In this document: positions 21,701 through 36,700 of the stretch, piece by piece | Position numbering within the stretch: the stretch's first letter is position 1 | Layout of the letters: every line of letters starts with the position of its first letter | Source: Congeria kusceri | Taxonomy: Eukaryota; Mollusca; Bivalvia; Myida; Dreissenidae | Length of the DNA stretch: 64,000 nucleotides | Direction of reading: 5' to 3' | Assembly (NCBI GenBank): GCA_027627225.1 | Contig: CM051032.1 | Coordinates: forward strand, 60,379,137 to 60,443,136 | Notes under the pieces: model-generated | Seen by the model: only the letters and a program-made list of their open reading frames with translations | What the model was told of the DNA's origin: nothing | The model's database searches: none | Translations under genes and position numbers: made by a program

Positions 21701-24700
21701 TTGTTTCAAGTGTCCGGATTTAAGTACTGTCCGGATTTACGTACATCGCCAGTATAGTCGCGGTAAAAACCATTGACTCTACTTCATGACCAAAGGAGAA
21801 CTAAACAACTTGCTGAACGGTTGGTTGTACAGAATTGTCAGATGGTGTCACAGTAACGATGGATAGATTCACAGTATAGACAGATAGTTTTAGTCTATGC
21901 CGATTCTCGGGACAAATATACTGTCTTTCGGGGAAGTAGTTTGTTCATGTGGAAATTCTTATAAGTTGGACAGATGCAAACGTTTAGCTGTTAAATGCAG
22001 TTTATAAAGTTTTGGTGAAGTGACCGAAAACGTTGTTTGAGGACATGACAGTTTTACAATATACAAAAAACATTAATAAATGTGCGAGTGTATACATATA
22101 GGATCTGACAAGAGTTGTCATTTCATACCATATTTTATTAAACGAGTTCAGGAATTTTGTTAGTAAGCGAGCCTTTGGCGAATTTCCTGGACGAGTTTAA
22201 TAAAATATGGTATGAAATGACAACAAGTGTCAGATCTTTTTTATCACATGCTTTTAAACGAAAAAAACCCGTCTAATTTTACCAAAACATTTTGATTAAT
22301 CCTAAAAGTTGTGTATTGGCATGACGTCATTTCATGTTGACGACGTCATTTCACCAAAATAACGTCATGCGATTGGTCAGTCAAAGAATATGTAGCCAAT
22401 GAAAACGCTCAAAATGTTATCTTACACATGTGTTAAGATAGAAATATTCGTAATGGTTGTATTACATGGAAAACAAGGTAAAACATGTGATTAAAGTAGT
22501 TTTAATTTATAATAATAAATTGGCCACTGGGCATAGTCGGAAGATGACTGCAACCACTCTCCACATGCCTCATTATTAAACCAGTCAAACCTGAATCCTG
22601 TTATTATAATTTCATCTGTTAACTGCCGGACTGGCTTGCTCAGTTGGTAGAGTGCTGGACTACAAATCCGAGGATCGCGGGTTCGATTCCCAGCCCAGCC
22701 ACATAACTTGTGTGGGGATTGGTCATGAAATTATTTCTACGGCCATTCTCCCCCTACCTCTGATTCAAGTAGGGCAGTTGTCAGTTACTGGCATAAGTAT
22801 GTGCACTCAGTACTGGTAAACCAGCTTACCCAGGAAAAGTGTGAGTAGGTTAACTGACCGCCGTTATATGACTGAAATACTGTTGAATCCGGCGAAAAAT
22901 CCAAACAAACAAACATATGTGAACTCCTGTACATTATTGTCCAGTTGTGTTCCATGTTTGCAGGGTGAAGCCCGTGGAGTACATAGCCACGCTGATGAAT
23001 CACGAGGGAGAGGGCAGTATCTACTCCTACCTGAAGAAGAGGTGAGAAATGATGGAAATACAAGTACTGCCTGTAGTAACTTATCATCATGCACTTTCTT
23101 TGTTTCCTTTATGTCTGCAAAGAATCTAGGGTACTTTTGAGTATGGTTTTACCCAGTTTATCAATTATTGCTTTTTGACAAAGAATAAGGCTCTCTATTT
23201 AATTTATAACATACTGTGGAATCGCTAATTTCGTGGAGGTCTAATTTTCGCGCATTTTGCGCTCCCACCATTGCGCGAATTTATGTCCACTGCGAATATT
23301 GACTGAATTAATAATTAAAAAGGCCTGCGGAGATAACGCGTTTGTTCATATGTACGTACCATAGGTAGTTGATAATAAACATATGCAGGTATATGCGAAT
23401 GTCATAATGTGAATGTTTTTATACATGTCAAAAATTTTCCTGGTTTAAATAATAACATCTATAAGTACGATTTGTTTGAAGAAATGACGCCAGCATTCAA
23501 TCTAAAAAATGTCAGTTTGACCCGACTTGATATAAATAATCAGTGGTCTCGTCTAATAATGCGGCCCCTATTATCAAGAAGTGGAGAAGTGGACCCCATC
23601 TATAGCCTAATCCATATGTTTATTGCAAAAACAAGCTGTCATAATAGGGCCCTATATTAGCATTCTGCCCAGTCCGGTTTTTCACCGATCAATCGATACG
23701 TTTAAAAAAAAAAAAACACATCTGAATTTTTTCAAAATCGTGTTTGTGCGAATTTAAGACCACGCGAATATGTCTGCGATCGCATTTGCGCGAAATTTGT
23801 ACCCCACGAATTCAAATGATTCCACAGTAAATAATTTTGAGGAATAAATGTACATATTATTCCACCATTATAAAGAAGTTAAAAGTAGTGCAATGAATTC
23901 TTCCCAGATATTGCTTTTAAATATATTCATTTTAATATAGAAAATGGCTTTGATTTTATTAAGAACATGAGTAATTTTTAAAACAGATGTATATAGTCTG
24001 ATGCAAATCACATTGGCTCAGTTATATTTTACAGAAACTGGGCGTTTGGTGTCCTGGGTGGTAACTCGGGCGAGGGTTTTGACATGAACACTACATGGAC
24101 AGGGCTGGATATATGTGTCACATTGTCTGACACCGGGATAAAGCATGTACATGAGGTAACCATGGCAACCAGCTGGGGTGTTCTTATGTCTCTTGACATT
24201 CTTTCTTTCCTGTGTGTGTTTGTGGTTTTAACGGCTTTAAGTCACGTTGAAACCAATGGTATTCATAAACCACAATGCAAACCTCATGTTTAATGCCCCC
24301 GGCATCTTGATGCGGGAGTCATATCGTGATTGCCCTGTCTGTCCCAGATTCTGTTCGTATGAGGTTAGCTAGATTTTGCCGTTTAGTCTAGCACCAACAC
24401 CGCTTACTACAACACTTGGATACTTAAATACATGTAGTTGTTACTTATGACCATTCCCAATCCACCCATAAAACCCAACCCCTTGACCTTGACCTTATTT
24501 GGAAGTAGAATAAGTACAATGGGCTATTCTTGGTGAACTATACACCACTTACTACAACACTTGGCAACTTATATAGTTGTTGCTTACGACCATTGCCAAT
24601 CCACCCATATCACCCAACCCCACTTTGACCCTGACCTAATTTTGACTTAAAATATTTCAAATGGGCTGTCCATCACCAACCAGAGGCATGTGTGTTTATC

Positions 24701-27700
24701 AAACACAGTGTCTTGTTTTCCAGATTCTTAGCTATACATGTTATTTTATAGTCAAGCATATCAGGGCTTTTCATATCATATACCTGTCAGGGCTTTTTTC
24801 AGAGGTTTGGGATGGAGCCCAGGGCTGGTATTCACATCCTAAGGGAAATCTTAACTTAAGTTGTACTTAAGTGGAAATTTCAGATCAAATTTTCTATGTG
24901 AAATCAAATGATTTCTGTACAAAGAAGGCTGAAATACTAAACATATAAGCAATATTTACAAGTTAACAACATTTTAATGTTAAAAGACCGATACACGAAA
25001 CAGCCAGAGACTTAAGGAATTTTATGAATTTTAGGAATTTAAGTTTTCCCTAAGGAGCTTTGTGAATGCGGGCCCAGGACCAAGGTTTTGAATTTTTTTT
25101 AACAAATCTGGTAAAGGGGAACAAAAAATCCAGGTGTAAAGTCAAATTTGGGGCATGATTTTATAGAAATTTTAATTAGGCGTTACGCCTATATTTGGCC
25201 CCTGCTATATAAGGTGGTAAAAAAGCCCTGCACATATGCATGTATTATTTTTATACAGTATTGCTACATGGCCATGATATTGGCGTTTGAGTCAGAACAC
25301 TGGCATACCTTAATGATAACCCTCTATGCTCACACATTGAAAAAAAATCAGTTTTATGAATTAGTCCTATACTTAAAGCAGCTCATGCAACTTTACTCTA
25401 ATGATGTGTTACAATTATGCATATTTGAGTAGTGTCAATTGTTGGTCATTGGTAGATTTGTGACTTCTAAAATGCTGTTGTGATTCCGTGCTAGGTGATT
25501 GCTGCCATATTCACGTACATTGACCAGATGAAAAAAGCAGGGCCCCTGGAATGGTTTTATCAAGAAGAACAAAAGGTTGAAGAAAACAAGTTCCGATGGA
25601 TAGAGAAGGTCAGCTGATACTTGAAATTATCTTGACATTTTAACAACATCAGGTTAATATGAAAACTGCCTGCATTATTCTGCTGATAAATGTCTCTGAG
25701 TTTTGAAATGTACTGTGCTTATGATAATTATATGAAATTTATATTCTTCAAACCAAATATATAATACCATTTCTATGGGAGTTCTGTCAATGCAAATAGT
25801 AAGATTTACCCATACAGAACTAATACCATTGTTTTTGATAACTCTAATAAAGTCTATTTGTGGCGTGTCCTGAGAAAACCGGACTTAATGCGTGACGTAT
25901 CGTCCCAGATTACCTTGTGCAGTCCGCACAGGCTAATCCAGGACGGCACTTTCCGCTTTTATGGTATATTCTGTTTCAAGGAAGTCTCTTCTAAATATAA
26001 AACCAGTGTAGGTGGGAAGTGCCGGCCAGGATTAGCTTTATTCACATGCATTAAGCCCGGTTTTCCCACAACACGCCTCATTTGGTCGAATAAGCATTCT
26101 TTCTCTGCAAATATGTATTTCATTGCCATCTTTCTCCGCGCTGTAGGGCGACCCGATGGATTACGTCTCGAAGATTTCGGACAACATGCAGCTGTACGCT
26201 CCACAGAATTTCCTCACAGGACATAAACTCTTCGTCAAGTACGACCCACAGGTAAATCAAGATATTTTCTTTTAAACTGTAATATCATATTTATGGTTAT
26301 CTTATTTTCAAGAATTTCACTGTCCAAAGAGAGCGCAAATATATGACCACGCATAATTTTTTTCCATGATTATTTAAATATTTAAAATATAATAAGATAT
26401 ACATAAAAACGAAAAATGTGCAAATTTAAAATGGCACAAATTAGCAATATTCAGGAAATCACAAAATGTAGACACTGCAGAATAAAATGATTTTACAGTT
26501 CCTGATTGTTTCTAGTAAAATGTTTCTAGTTCATATATTTTGTATTTTCAGGGCAGTTAATCACAAAGCATCTGAAGTAATTTCTTAAATATTTTGACTT
26601 AAGTATAAATTTTAATGAATTGTATTTGTGTAGTAAATAAACACATTCACATGTTGCTAATATTCTTTAAAGTATATTTTAATAATAATTTCATTTTGGT
26701 ATCTTAATACAGGCTACACTGTTTCTATATGGAATCATGCAGTAAAGGAAGTTTCCAGTTTAAGGATATATAGGATCTGACACGAGTTGTCATTTCATAC
26801 CATATTTTATTAAACAATTTCAGGAATTTTGTTAGTAAGCAAGCCTTTGGCGAGCTTACAAACGAATTTTCTGGACGAGTTTAATAAAATATGGTATGAA
26901 ATGACAACGAGTGTCAGATCTATTAGATCTTTTTTATCACTTGCTTTTAAACGAAAAAAACACTATAATTTTACCAATACATGTTGATAAATCATAAAAG
27001 TTGTGTATTGGCATGACGTCATTTCATGTTGACGACGTCATTTCACCAAAATAACGTCGTGCGATTGGTCAGTCAAAGAATACGGAGCCAATGAAAATGC
27101 TGAAAATGTTATCTTACACATGTGTAAAATAGAAATATTCGTAATGGTTGTATTACATGGGAGACAAGGTATAGCATGTGATAAAAAGAGAAAATTTAAC
27201 TTAAGATGCTTTGTGAATACCGCCTTTAGAAAGCCAATATTTGCAACCGGTAGACCTTTTATATTACAGGTCATTACAGACTGCATGGAGCACATTCGCG
27301 TTGACAACTGCAATGTGACAGTTCTCTCAAGCAATTACACCGCGTCTGAATGCACAAATAAAGAGTACTGGTTTGGAACGAGTTACAGCATGGAAGATAT
27401 CACGGCAGACATGAAGCAGACGTGGACAAGTATGGAATGGTCTAGAGCCTCGCCTTGCTCATTATAAAGTTATTGTTGCCTACATATCGTGCACATTTTG
27501 TAGCTATATGTCGAACCTTTTTAAAGTACCCAATGTATAGTACACATGTAATTTGATATATTGAAAAAAAATCTGTTTGCAGTTATAGATTTTATAGGTA
27601 ATCTTAAAAGATTTGCTGCATTCTTTTGTATAATACAAATGAGCAAGTTTCTGACTACCTTTCATAGATATCTTACAAGGATTTTCTTAATAAATATGAA

Positions 27701-30700
27701 AGTGATGGATATGTATGTGTATTTCCATTTACAGGTGGCAGTGCAAATGGAGAACTTTTCTTGCCAAAACCAAACACTTTTATAAGTAAGTTGCTAGCTA
27801 GTTCTACTGCCCTACATGTACATATGGGATTACATTTTGGTTACATTTTTAGTTAAAATCCATAATGTACCCTAGTTGTATTTGTTATCCCCCAAAGACT
27901 GTAATGAGTATGTGGGAGTCACCTTGCTGTATGATGAGGTTGTTGTCTGTTGCACATACATATGAGGCGCATCGTGGGAAAACCGGCCTTAATGTCGTTG
28001 CGTAAAGTGTCGTCCCGGATCAGCCTGTGCAGTCCGCACAGGCTAATCCAGGATGGCACTTTCCGCTTTATGGTATTTTCTGTTTCAAGAAAGTCTCTTC
28101 TAAACATAAATCCACTGTAGGCGGAAAGTACCGTCCTGGATTAGCCTGTGCGGCTAATCCGGGACGAAACTTTACGCACATGCATTAAGACCAGTTTTCC
28201 CACACCGCGCCTCATATTTTTGAACAGGTTTTTATGAACTTTCCAGACATGGACAGAGATTGAATTGACACTTTCAGAATTGATGGCCGCAGACAGGTCG
28301 CTAAAAAATGACAAAACAAACAAGAATTATTGCGATTATATCCTCTCTTTATATGGAGTTGTTTGGAATTGTATGGAATTGCTTGTATTTAATGGTACAT
28401 TTCAGGTTCAGACTTCACCCTGAAGGAGGTACTGCCTGCAGACCTGACCACATTCCCCACAATTTGTGCACTCCTCTGTTCAGGCCAAACATTTCTACAA
28501 GAAAGATGCAAAGTTCAATGTGCCAAAAGGTATTATGCTATGAAATTCTTACAGTATTACATAACATTTATACTCTTTCTTGACTAGTGTTTGTAAAATC
28601 CTCCGAAAACACTTCAGTTCAGCGAACTTGATGTTCAAAGGCCTTATTCTTACCAGCCATATATCAGTCAGATAATTCCCTATATCACTCACAGTGATGG
28701 ACTACTTTTTTAAATTTTATTTGATTTGAACAATATTTAATTGTAGGTGTTGTCACCATTTATCATACAGAATTACCAAAAAAGTAGATCTAGTGAAGAT
28801 TAATAACACCAAATGTTAAGAATACCTCTCTTATATATTGAAGTGTCTTTCCTCTTATTTTCTGTTGGATTTTCCTCAGTCGTATTGAGCCAATGAGACT
28901 AGAGCAGACAATGCCTTACGGGTACAAGTTTTACCCACAAGGCATTGGAGCTCGTCATCCTGGTCCAAATTTAATTTTAGCATCCAAAGTATTTATTTTA
29001 TCCTTTGCACTTTATTCATCCCAGCATATTACACTTGCACTTGTTTCCTGTTGCTATGAACAGTAGTCTCCCTTTGTTTACATAATTGTATTGCCCGTTC
29101 TCTAAATCCAAAATATAACAAGAATCCAGTGTACCCTTAAGTAATAACTTGTGTTCATTAAGCACATAATTATATTGTTTTGTGTGTATTAAGTTTTTAT
29201 ATCCAGTAACCACTCTTAAGTATTTAAGTATCCAATGTGTGTTCTTGTAATTAGTGTTCAGCGTTTAATTTTCCGCCATCTTGTTTTCTTCAAATTCTTG
29301 ACCGACTTTTAATCCAATTGTGTTGTAAAGTCCGAATAATTAATATAGAAAACACTTTATATGTATAAGTATTCAATTTCAGAACACTGCTAACAGTACA
29401 TCTTTTTTTTTTTTTTTAACGCGCATCTACGAGGTTAATCAGCTTGAATTGCTTGCGAAAACACGTGCGTTTCAATGTCGTGACTGTGTTAACTATTGTT
29501 TACATCATAACACCTATGCACACGCTATTTTTAGAAAACTTAATTTTGGTGAACCGAACGCACTTTCACTTTCAATATGTACTTTTATCATAAATATATT
29601 TAAAGCTAGCAGTGTGTGTTAACTTCTTGATTTAAAAGCTGACCATTATTCAACGACTATGTGTATCCAATTGTATTTAAACTTACATAAATTTAGAAAC
29701 ACTGATTCCACGTTGTCTATGAATATACTGAGTAGCATAATAGACTGTCATACTGTAAACACGCTGCCATGATAATGCCTTGAGTCAATTTTTTTTTCGA
29801 TTTAAGTTGCTTAACTAGATCTAATCCACGGCACATTTGATCGTAGTACAACATGGCGCAGGAATGTTTATTACTAAAACCGATTACGACGCAGTATAGA
29901 AAAAATAGTACTGACATAAAACTGTAAACATCGTGTTAAAATATGTTCAAAATTATTCAAATGTAAAAAATACCCGATAGCATTAAAATAAAAAGAAAAT
30001 GTGTTTGTTTTCGGTGTGATAACACGTGATATCATCATTGGAAAGGGAGACAATTTACATATTTTCACTCGTGCAAGCGCTTGTGAAAATATTAATTGTC
30101 TCCCTTTCCAGTGATGATATCACACGTTATCACACCGGAAACAAACAAATATCCTCTATACATTGATAAAAATGCCATGAAAATAGCAAAAAAACAACCA
30201 CAAAAGACAATTCTTACATCTTTATGTACATGAGGAAAGGGCAATTTTTGTCTCTGTCGGAATACATCAACCTTCATACTTTGTTTTAATCTTCAATAGA
30301 TGACTTTTTAAATACTTCACATCCTTATGAACTGACCCCTTTGAGACCCTATTCATGTACAGAGACCTTTATATGAGGCGCATCATGAGAAAACCGGTCT
30401 TAATGCATGTGCGTAAAGTGTTGTCCCGGATTAGCCTGTGCAGTCCGCACAGGCTAATCCAGGACGGCACTTTCCGCTTTTCAGGTATTTTCTGTTTCAA
30501 GGAAGTCTATTCTAAACATAAATCCACTGTAGGCGGAAAGTGCCATCCCGGATTAGCCTGTGTGGACTGCACAGGCTAATCCGGGACGACACTTTACGCA
30601 CATGCATTAAGTCCGGTTTTCCCGCGACGCACCTCATATTTAAAGTTTGAATTTCTAGAGTTTGTTTGATGTCAATGTGTCAAAGGCGTTATTTCTTGGC

Positions 30701-33700
30701 CTCAGATCATTCAAAATGGAATTTAAGAGTAATGTTGAATATTGCAACGGTATCACTTTTTGTTGTGGCTGTTATTTTAATACTGTTAAACTTAAAATGT
30801 CTGTTTGATTAAACTGGCACTGTTGCCGGGCCCGGCTAGCTCAGTTGGTAGAGCGCTGGACTGTCAGTGCGGGGATCATAGTTTGAATCCCAGCCCTGCC
30901 ACGTAACTTGTGTGGGGATTGGTCATGAAATTATTTCTACGGCCATTCTCCACCTACCTCTGATTCAAGTAGGGCAGTTGTCAGTTACTGGCATAAGTAT
31001 GTGCACTTGGTACTGGTAAACTGCTTAGATCGGCTAAGCTTGCCCAGGAAAAGTGTGAGTAGGTTAACTGACTGCCGTGATATGACTGAAATACTGTTAA
31101 AAATAGCGAAAAGTCCAAACAAACAAACAAAACTGGCACTGTTGGTTATATTTTCTTTATTTTCAGGATATGTGAAGTACCATTTGAAGAGTCCAGTTGT
31201 TTATAAAAGCCCCAAAAGGTACTAGTAATGCTTGCTATGTTTTTCACTGTTATGATTGGTCGTAACTTCTAAGCTTACCTGCAGAAGTTTAATCATTTGC
31301 TGTTGATTGAAATGTGTGGATTGAACAATGAGGTTCTTTGCTAAGTTGAATATATATTCTAATGACATGCGCAGAGATTTCTATAAACAAAGAACAAAAA
31401 TTACCATTGTTGAACTACCAATAAAACAACCAGAAAAAATAGTTCAGAAACTGTAAAATATAGTTCGCATTGTCATTGCAGAAAATGTTGTCAGGTCATG
31501 TTAGCATTGAAAGAATTTTCTCATTAACATCGTTTATCGGCTAATAAACACTGTTTCGTCGTTCTGCGGTATATTGAACCATTCGGGCTAACGCCCTCGT
31601 GATTTAATTCATGTGCATCAAAACTCCATATCGTTTATTAGCTGATAAACAACTCTCAATTGAAAATTATTTTTTAAATAAATAGTACAGTATTTAAGGT
31701 CTTAATATTACTGGCTTGAACAGTAGTGTTTTAAACCATATACTATAGAATTATTTATTCAAATAGAATTTAATTATTTATTTGAATTTCCCTAAAATGT
31801 TTTGTTACCAAAATCAAATTTACTTTACACTTAACCTTTTTGTTTTGCCTTAGGATACATTAACAATGTAAACTTGCATAAAAACTATGTTTTCTTCTGG
31901 TTTACTTTCAGCCTAGCATTGTTCAACCTGTTTGTGGAAATTCTGTACCAGAATATATCAGAACCAACATACCCAGCCCTCCTGGCAGGATACGAGTAAG
32001 TTCAGTGACTTTCAAAGCCAATTTGGGACCAAAATAGGGCCTCATTCCCCCCAGCTCTGGAGTATACATTTTCCCCAAAAAATCTCCCCCCCCCCCCCCC
32101 TTGATGTCTTACGTGGGTGCATGATAAAGAAAACAGCACAATTATCAGTATTTTCATGTTAGAAAAAGCTCTGTAGACTGTTTGTATATAATGCGAGATT
32201 AAAGTGATATGAAATAAATCTTGGTCAGATCATTGGGGTTTTTTATTTCTAAATTTCCATTATTTCCCTCTATGACATAGATTTCAACCCTCTAATGGGC
32301 CCTGCCACTATTCCCCCAATGGCTGGAAAAACACTGATGTTGATGAGAATAGACGCTTCCACAAATGTCAATCATATTCAAATTAATCTGCAATGTTATC
32401 GGTTAAACTATTTTATACAAAAGAGCAAGTGCATAATGTTTGTGATAGTCAAATGAGCACGTGGTAATGTTTGTGATTTTCGATGAATGGAAATTAATCC
32501 TTTAACAATAGCTGGGCAGGAGTTTAATCTATTCGTGGTAAATCATTATTATAGACTGTCTGTGTATAGATTGATCATACCTAATACAAAATCCTGCTGC
32601 GCTTCTGGCATACAATACATGTTTTTTGCACTTTTGGTATACATGTATATGAGGCATTTTTGGACCGCACATGTATATGCTACTTTTGTCATATGCCATA
32701 TATATTTGGCACTGTATTCAGAAATGTGGTATACAACCCATGTATTTGGAATGTTTGGCATACCACATGTATTTGGCACTATATTTGGCCCATTTGTCAT
32801 ATATCGTAATATCATATGTATTTGGCACTGTAGTTGCCACTTTTGGCATACCACATGCATTTGGCACAGTATTTGCCACTTTTGGCATACCACATGTCTT
32901 TGGCATTGTATTTGCCACTTTTTGAATACCACATGTATTTGGCGCCCCAAATTTTTGACGATAGTAACAGTAATTGTATCTGTACCTCCGTGCCCATCAG
33001 TAATGGTATCTGTACCTCTGTGCCCACCAGTAATGGTATCTGTACCTCTGTGCCCACCAGTAATGGTATCTGTACCTCTGTGCCCACCAGTAATGGTATC
33101 TGTACCTCTGTGCCCACCAGTAATTATATCTGTACATCTGTGCACACCAGTAATGGTATCTGTACCTCCGTGCCCACCAGTAATTATATCTGTACCTCCG
33201 TGCCCACCAGTAATGGTATCTGTACCTCCGTGCCCACCAGTAATTATATCTGTACCTCCGTGCCCACCAGTAATGGTATCTGTACCTCTGTGCCTACCAG
33301 TAATGGTATCTGTACCTCCGTGCCCACCAGTAATTAGATCTGTACCTCCGTGCCCACCAGTAATGGTATCTGTACCTCCGTGCCCACCACTAATGGTATC
33401 TGTACCTCCGTGCCCACCAGTAATGGTATCTGTACCTCTGTGCCCACCAGTAATTATATCTGTACCTCCGTGCCCACCAGTAATGGTATCTGTACCTCTT
33501 TGCCCACCAGTAATGGTATCTGTACCTCTGTGCCCACCAGTAATGGTATCTGTACCTCTGTGCCCATCAGTAATGGTATCTGTACCTCCGTGCCCACCAG
33601 TAATGGTATCTGTACCTCTGTGCCCACCAGTAATGGTGTCTGTACCTCTGTGCCCACCAGTAATGGTATCTGTACCTCTGTGCCCACCAGTAATGGTATC

Positions 33701-36700
33701 TGTACCTCTGTGCCCACCAGTAATTGTATCTGTACCTCTGTGCCCACCATTAATGATATCTGTACCTCTGTGCCCACCAGTAATTATATCTGTACCTCTG
33801 TGCCCACCAGTAATGGTATCTGTACATCTGTGCCCACCAGTAATGGTATCTGTACCTCTGTGCCCACCAGTAATGGTATCTGTACCTCTGTGCCCACCAG
33901 TAATGGTATCTGTACCTCTGTGCCCATCTAACCAGCAATGCTTCATCTGTATCACTCCAGGATTGTGAGCACAGCAGACAGCACACAGACGGGTCTGATC
34001 CTCGCTGTGGAAGGCTTTGACAACAAGCTTAAGGTGAACACTGGGAAATGCAGTCATCAAAATTAGCAGTTTGGACAAGCAAGCCTGAACTCTCATGTTA
34101 TTACTTGAGAGCAAGAACAGGTTACAAGCCCACCTGTATCAAACTGAGAATCTGGGCAAGCCCGGTTCAAAATTTACCATTGCAGGGCTTACGGGCTTGT
34201 GCTAATTTCGGCCACTGGAAAAAAATTTGGGGGGACTTTAAAAGATAAACTGTGCACATGTATCAATGCATTGATTGGAAATCTCCATGTAAACACGCAT
34301 ACCATAGGCCGGCTAGCTCAGTTGGTGGAGCGCTGGACTACAAATCCGAGGATCGCGGGTTCGATTCCCAGCCCGGCCATATAACTTGTGTGGGGATTGG
34401 TCATGAAATTATTTCTACGGCAATTCTCCCCCTACCTCTGATTCAAGTAGGGCAGTTGTCAGTTACTGGCATAAGTATGTGCACTCAGTACTGGTAAACC
34501 AGCTTACCCAGGAAAGTGTGAGTAGTTTAACTGACCGCCGTTATATGACTGAAATACTGTTGAATATGGCGAAAAATCCAAACAAACAAACAGAAAACAA
34601 TCATTATAACAGATTGTAGGACAAAATACATGTATACTTTGTCAGCTACTACATATAACTATATGTAACTTAATTTTATTATCCTACCCGGTATTCTATA
34701 TAATGATAGCAATGCATGAGTATGACATAACTATGTGTGACATTTTGAGAACTACATACAGGTATGTTTGCTGAAAAACTTGCCTGTTGTAGGTATCTAT
34801 AAATTCTAATTGGCTTGCGTCTGTGAATGTTTGCATAACATTATGGACAGTTTAGACTCGCTCTCTAGAGCCACAATGCAAGTATCATAAATAATTTATT
34901 GACAAAATAATTAAATGAAAATGAGCACACCTGCCACTTGAATTTGACCATGAATGGTAGCTATCTACTACGTGGGTACCTGGGGTTGAAATATTCACAG
35001 TTCATGTAAATTGTTTCTCTTGAACACAGCTTGTCACTGTCACTTTAATCATCTCTACTGACCACATTGAAATGCCAAGTCTGGCAAGAGTTCAGTTTTT
35101 CAGTCATCTATATGTAGTTATAGGAAATACAATGAAACTACCAAAAAAAAGTATAATATGAGCTAATCAATTCGATACAGAAATATAATGTAGTTGTCAT
35201 TTTATGCAAAAGCAGTAGTAAATCGAGGGTTGAGCGCAAAACTATTGTATCTGATATAGAAATGTTAAGCAGATACAATAGTTTCACGCTCAACCCTCGA
35301 AATGTTAAATAACATATGGCAGGAGTATCGGGGCAATTATCTGCTTCCTGGCTAGTAGCCGTACCGGACTCGATACCCAGATAGTCTAGTATTTACCCCA
35401 GCCCTACCCCTGCCGTCGTTTGCATGAGACGTTAAACCGCGGTACAGTCTACTAGGTACTTCACACCGGACATTAAAAGACCCAGGGTCGCCTTTGGAAC
35501 GGGGCGTCTTCTGTATCTTGCACTATCTCCCTTAACCCAACTTACAAGTCATCTGGGGGCGATGGCCATATGGGAGAGAATCATAGATATTCAGGATTAT
35601 ACATGAATTCTATTACATCAATGATAATTCTTAAATGCACTATACATGAATTTTCGCAAACATACAATATGGTATTTGTTTAGCGAAAGTATCAGGACAC
35701 AGTCTAAATTTTGTAAACAATGACATTGCCACACACTGAATTTGAACTAAATAAAGTTGTTGAAAGAGGTAAAGAAAAAGAATGAATTATTTAAAACAAA
35801 CAAAAAACATTGTGTCAAGTCCTTTATGTAACTCACAATTAATAACTCCAATATTAGACAAAAATCAGTTTGTTTAACGAGATAACAAGATAAAAATGTA
35901 CTACACACATGCCCTACCCCTGATCATGTGTTTTCCACCCAGGAGGTGCTGATGCTGTTGCTGGACCTTTTGGTTCACTTCTCCTGCTCTGAAGACATGT
36001 TTGAGTCCATCAAAGCCGAGCAGAAGAAAGGATATCACAACATTATCATCAAGCCAGACGAAGTCGCCAAGTAGGTGTTCTTTATGATAAAAGTATGCCA
36101 TCATTGCTGTATTTATATGGCTTATACACGTATGACATTTAAATTTATTAAGACTACTTTTTAAAGGCGTTTTCTGGTAAACATTAACTTGGGTAGCGTA
36201 ATTTTTCCCAAATAAATTTTCTTCTAAACAATTGGTATGTATTGTAAAAATGTATTTGTCTTAAGTCATTTCTGCTGTTAAAAATGTTATTTCTCCAGAC
36301 AAATTATATAGAATCATTGAGTGGTTTATACTTTTTATAAAGTACAAGTTTTTAAATTGTATACCATGTTTTGCAATGTCCGTCTGCAGATTATTCTTTT
36401 AAAATATCCTCATTATATGTGACTTTATTCTAGAATGTTGCGCTGGAGTTTGACCGAGCCACGGTACATTTCCCAAATCGAGCGATACCATGTGATAGAC
36501 GGCCTTACGAAAGTAGATCTTATGGATTTTGTAGATCGGTTCCTTCACAGTCTAGTCATACAGAGCCTCGTTATGGGAAACTTCACTAAAGAGGTAACCA
36601 GTCTTTGGGACAAGTCAAGGATAGCATTTAAAATGCTCCTTGTTAAACTTTATTAAAATAAATGTGGTGTGTCGTGGGAAATCCCGGCTTGATGTATGTG

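Noticed and set aside
28860..28990. Exon-like stretch after TCCTCAG reading YGYKFYPQGIGARHPG
   Set aside because: It does not match nardilysin between exons 12 and 13, and inserting it is not needed for phase.
32487..34114. Frames of 493 (plus) and 521 (minus) residues made of decapeptide repeats
   Set aside because: They arise from a 30-bp minisatellite whose period is divisible by three; several frames on both strands are open at once and the region is an NRDC intron.
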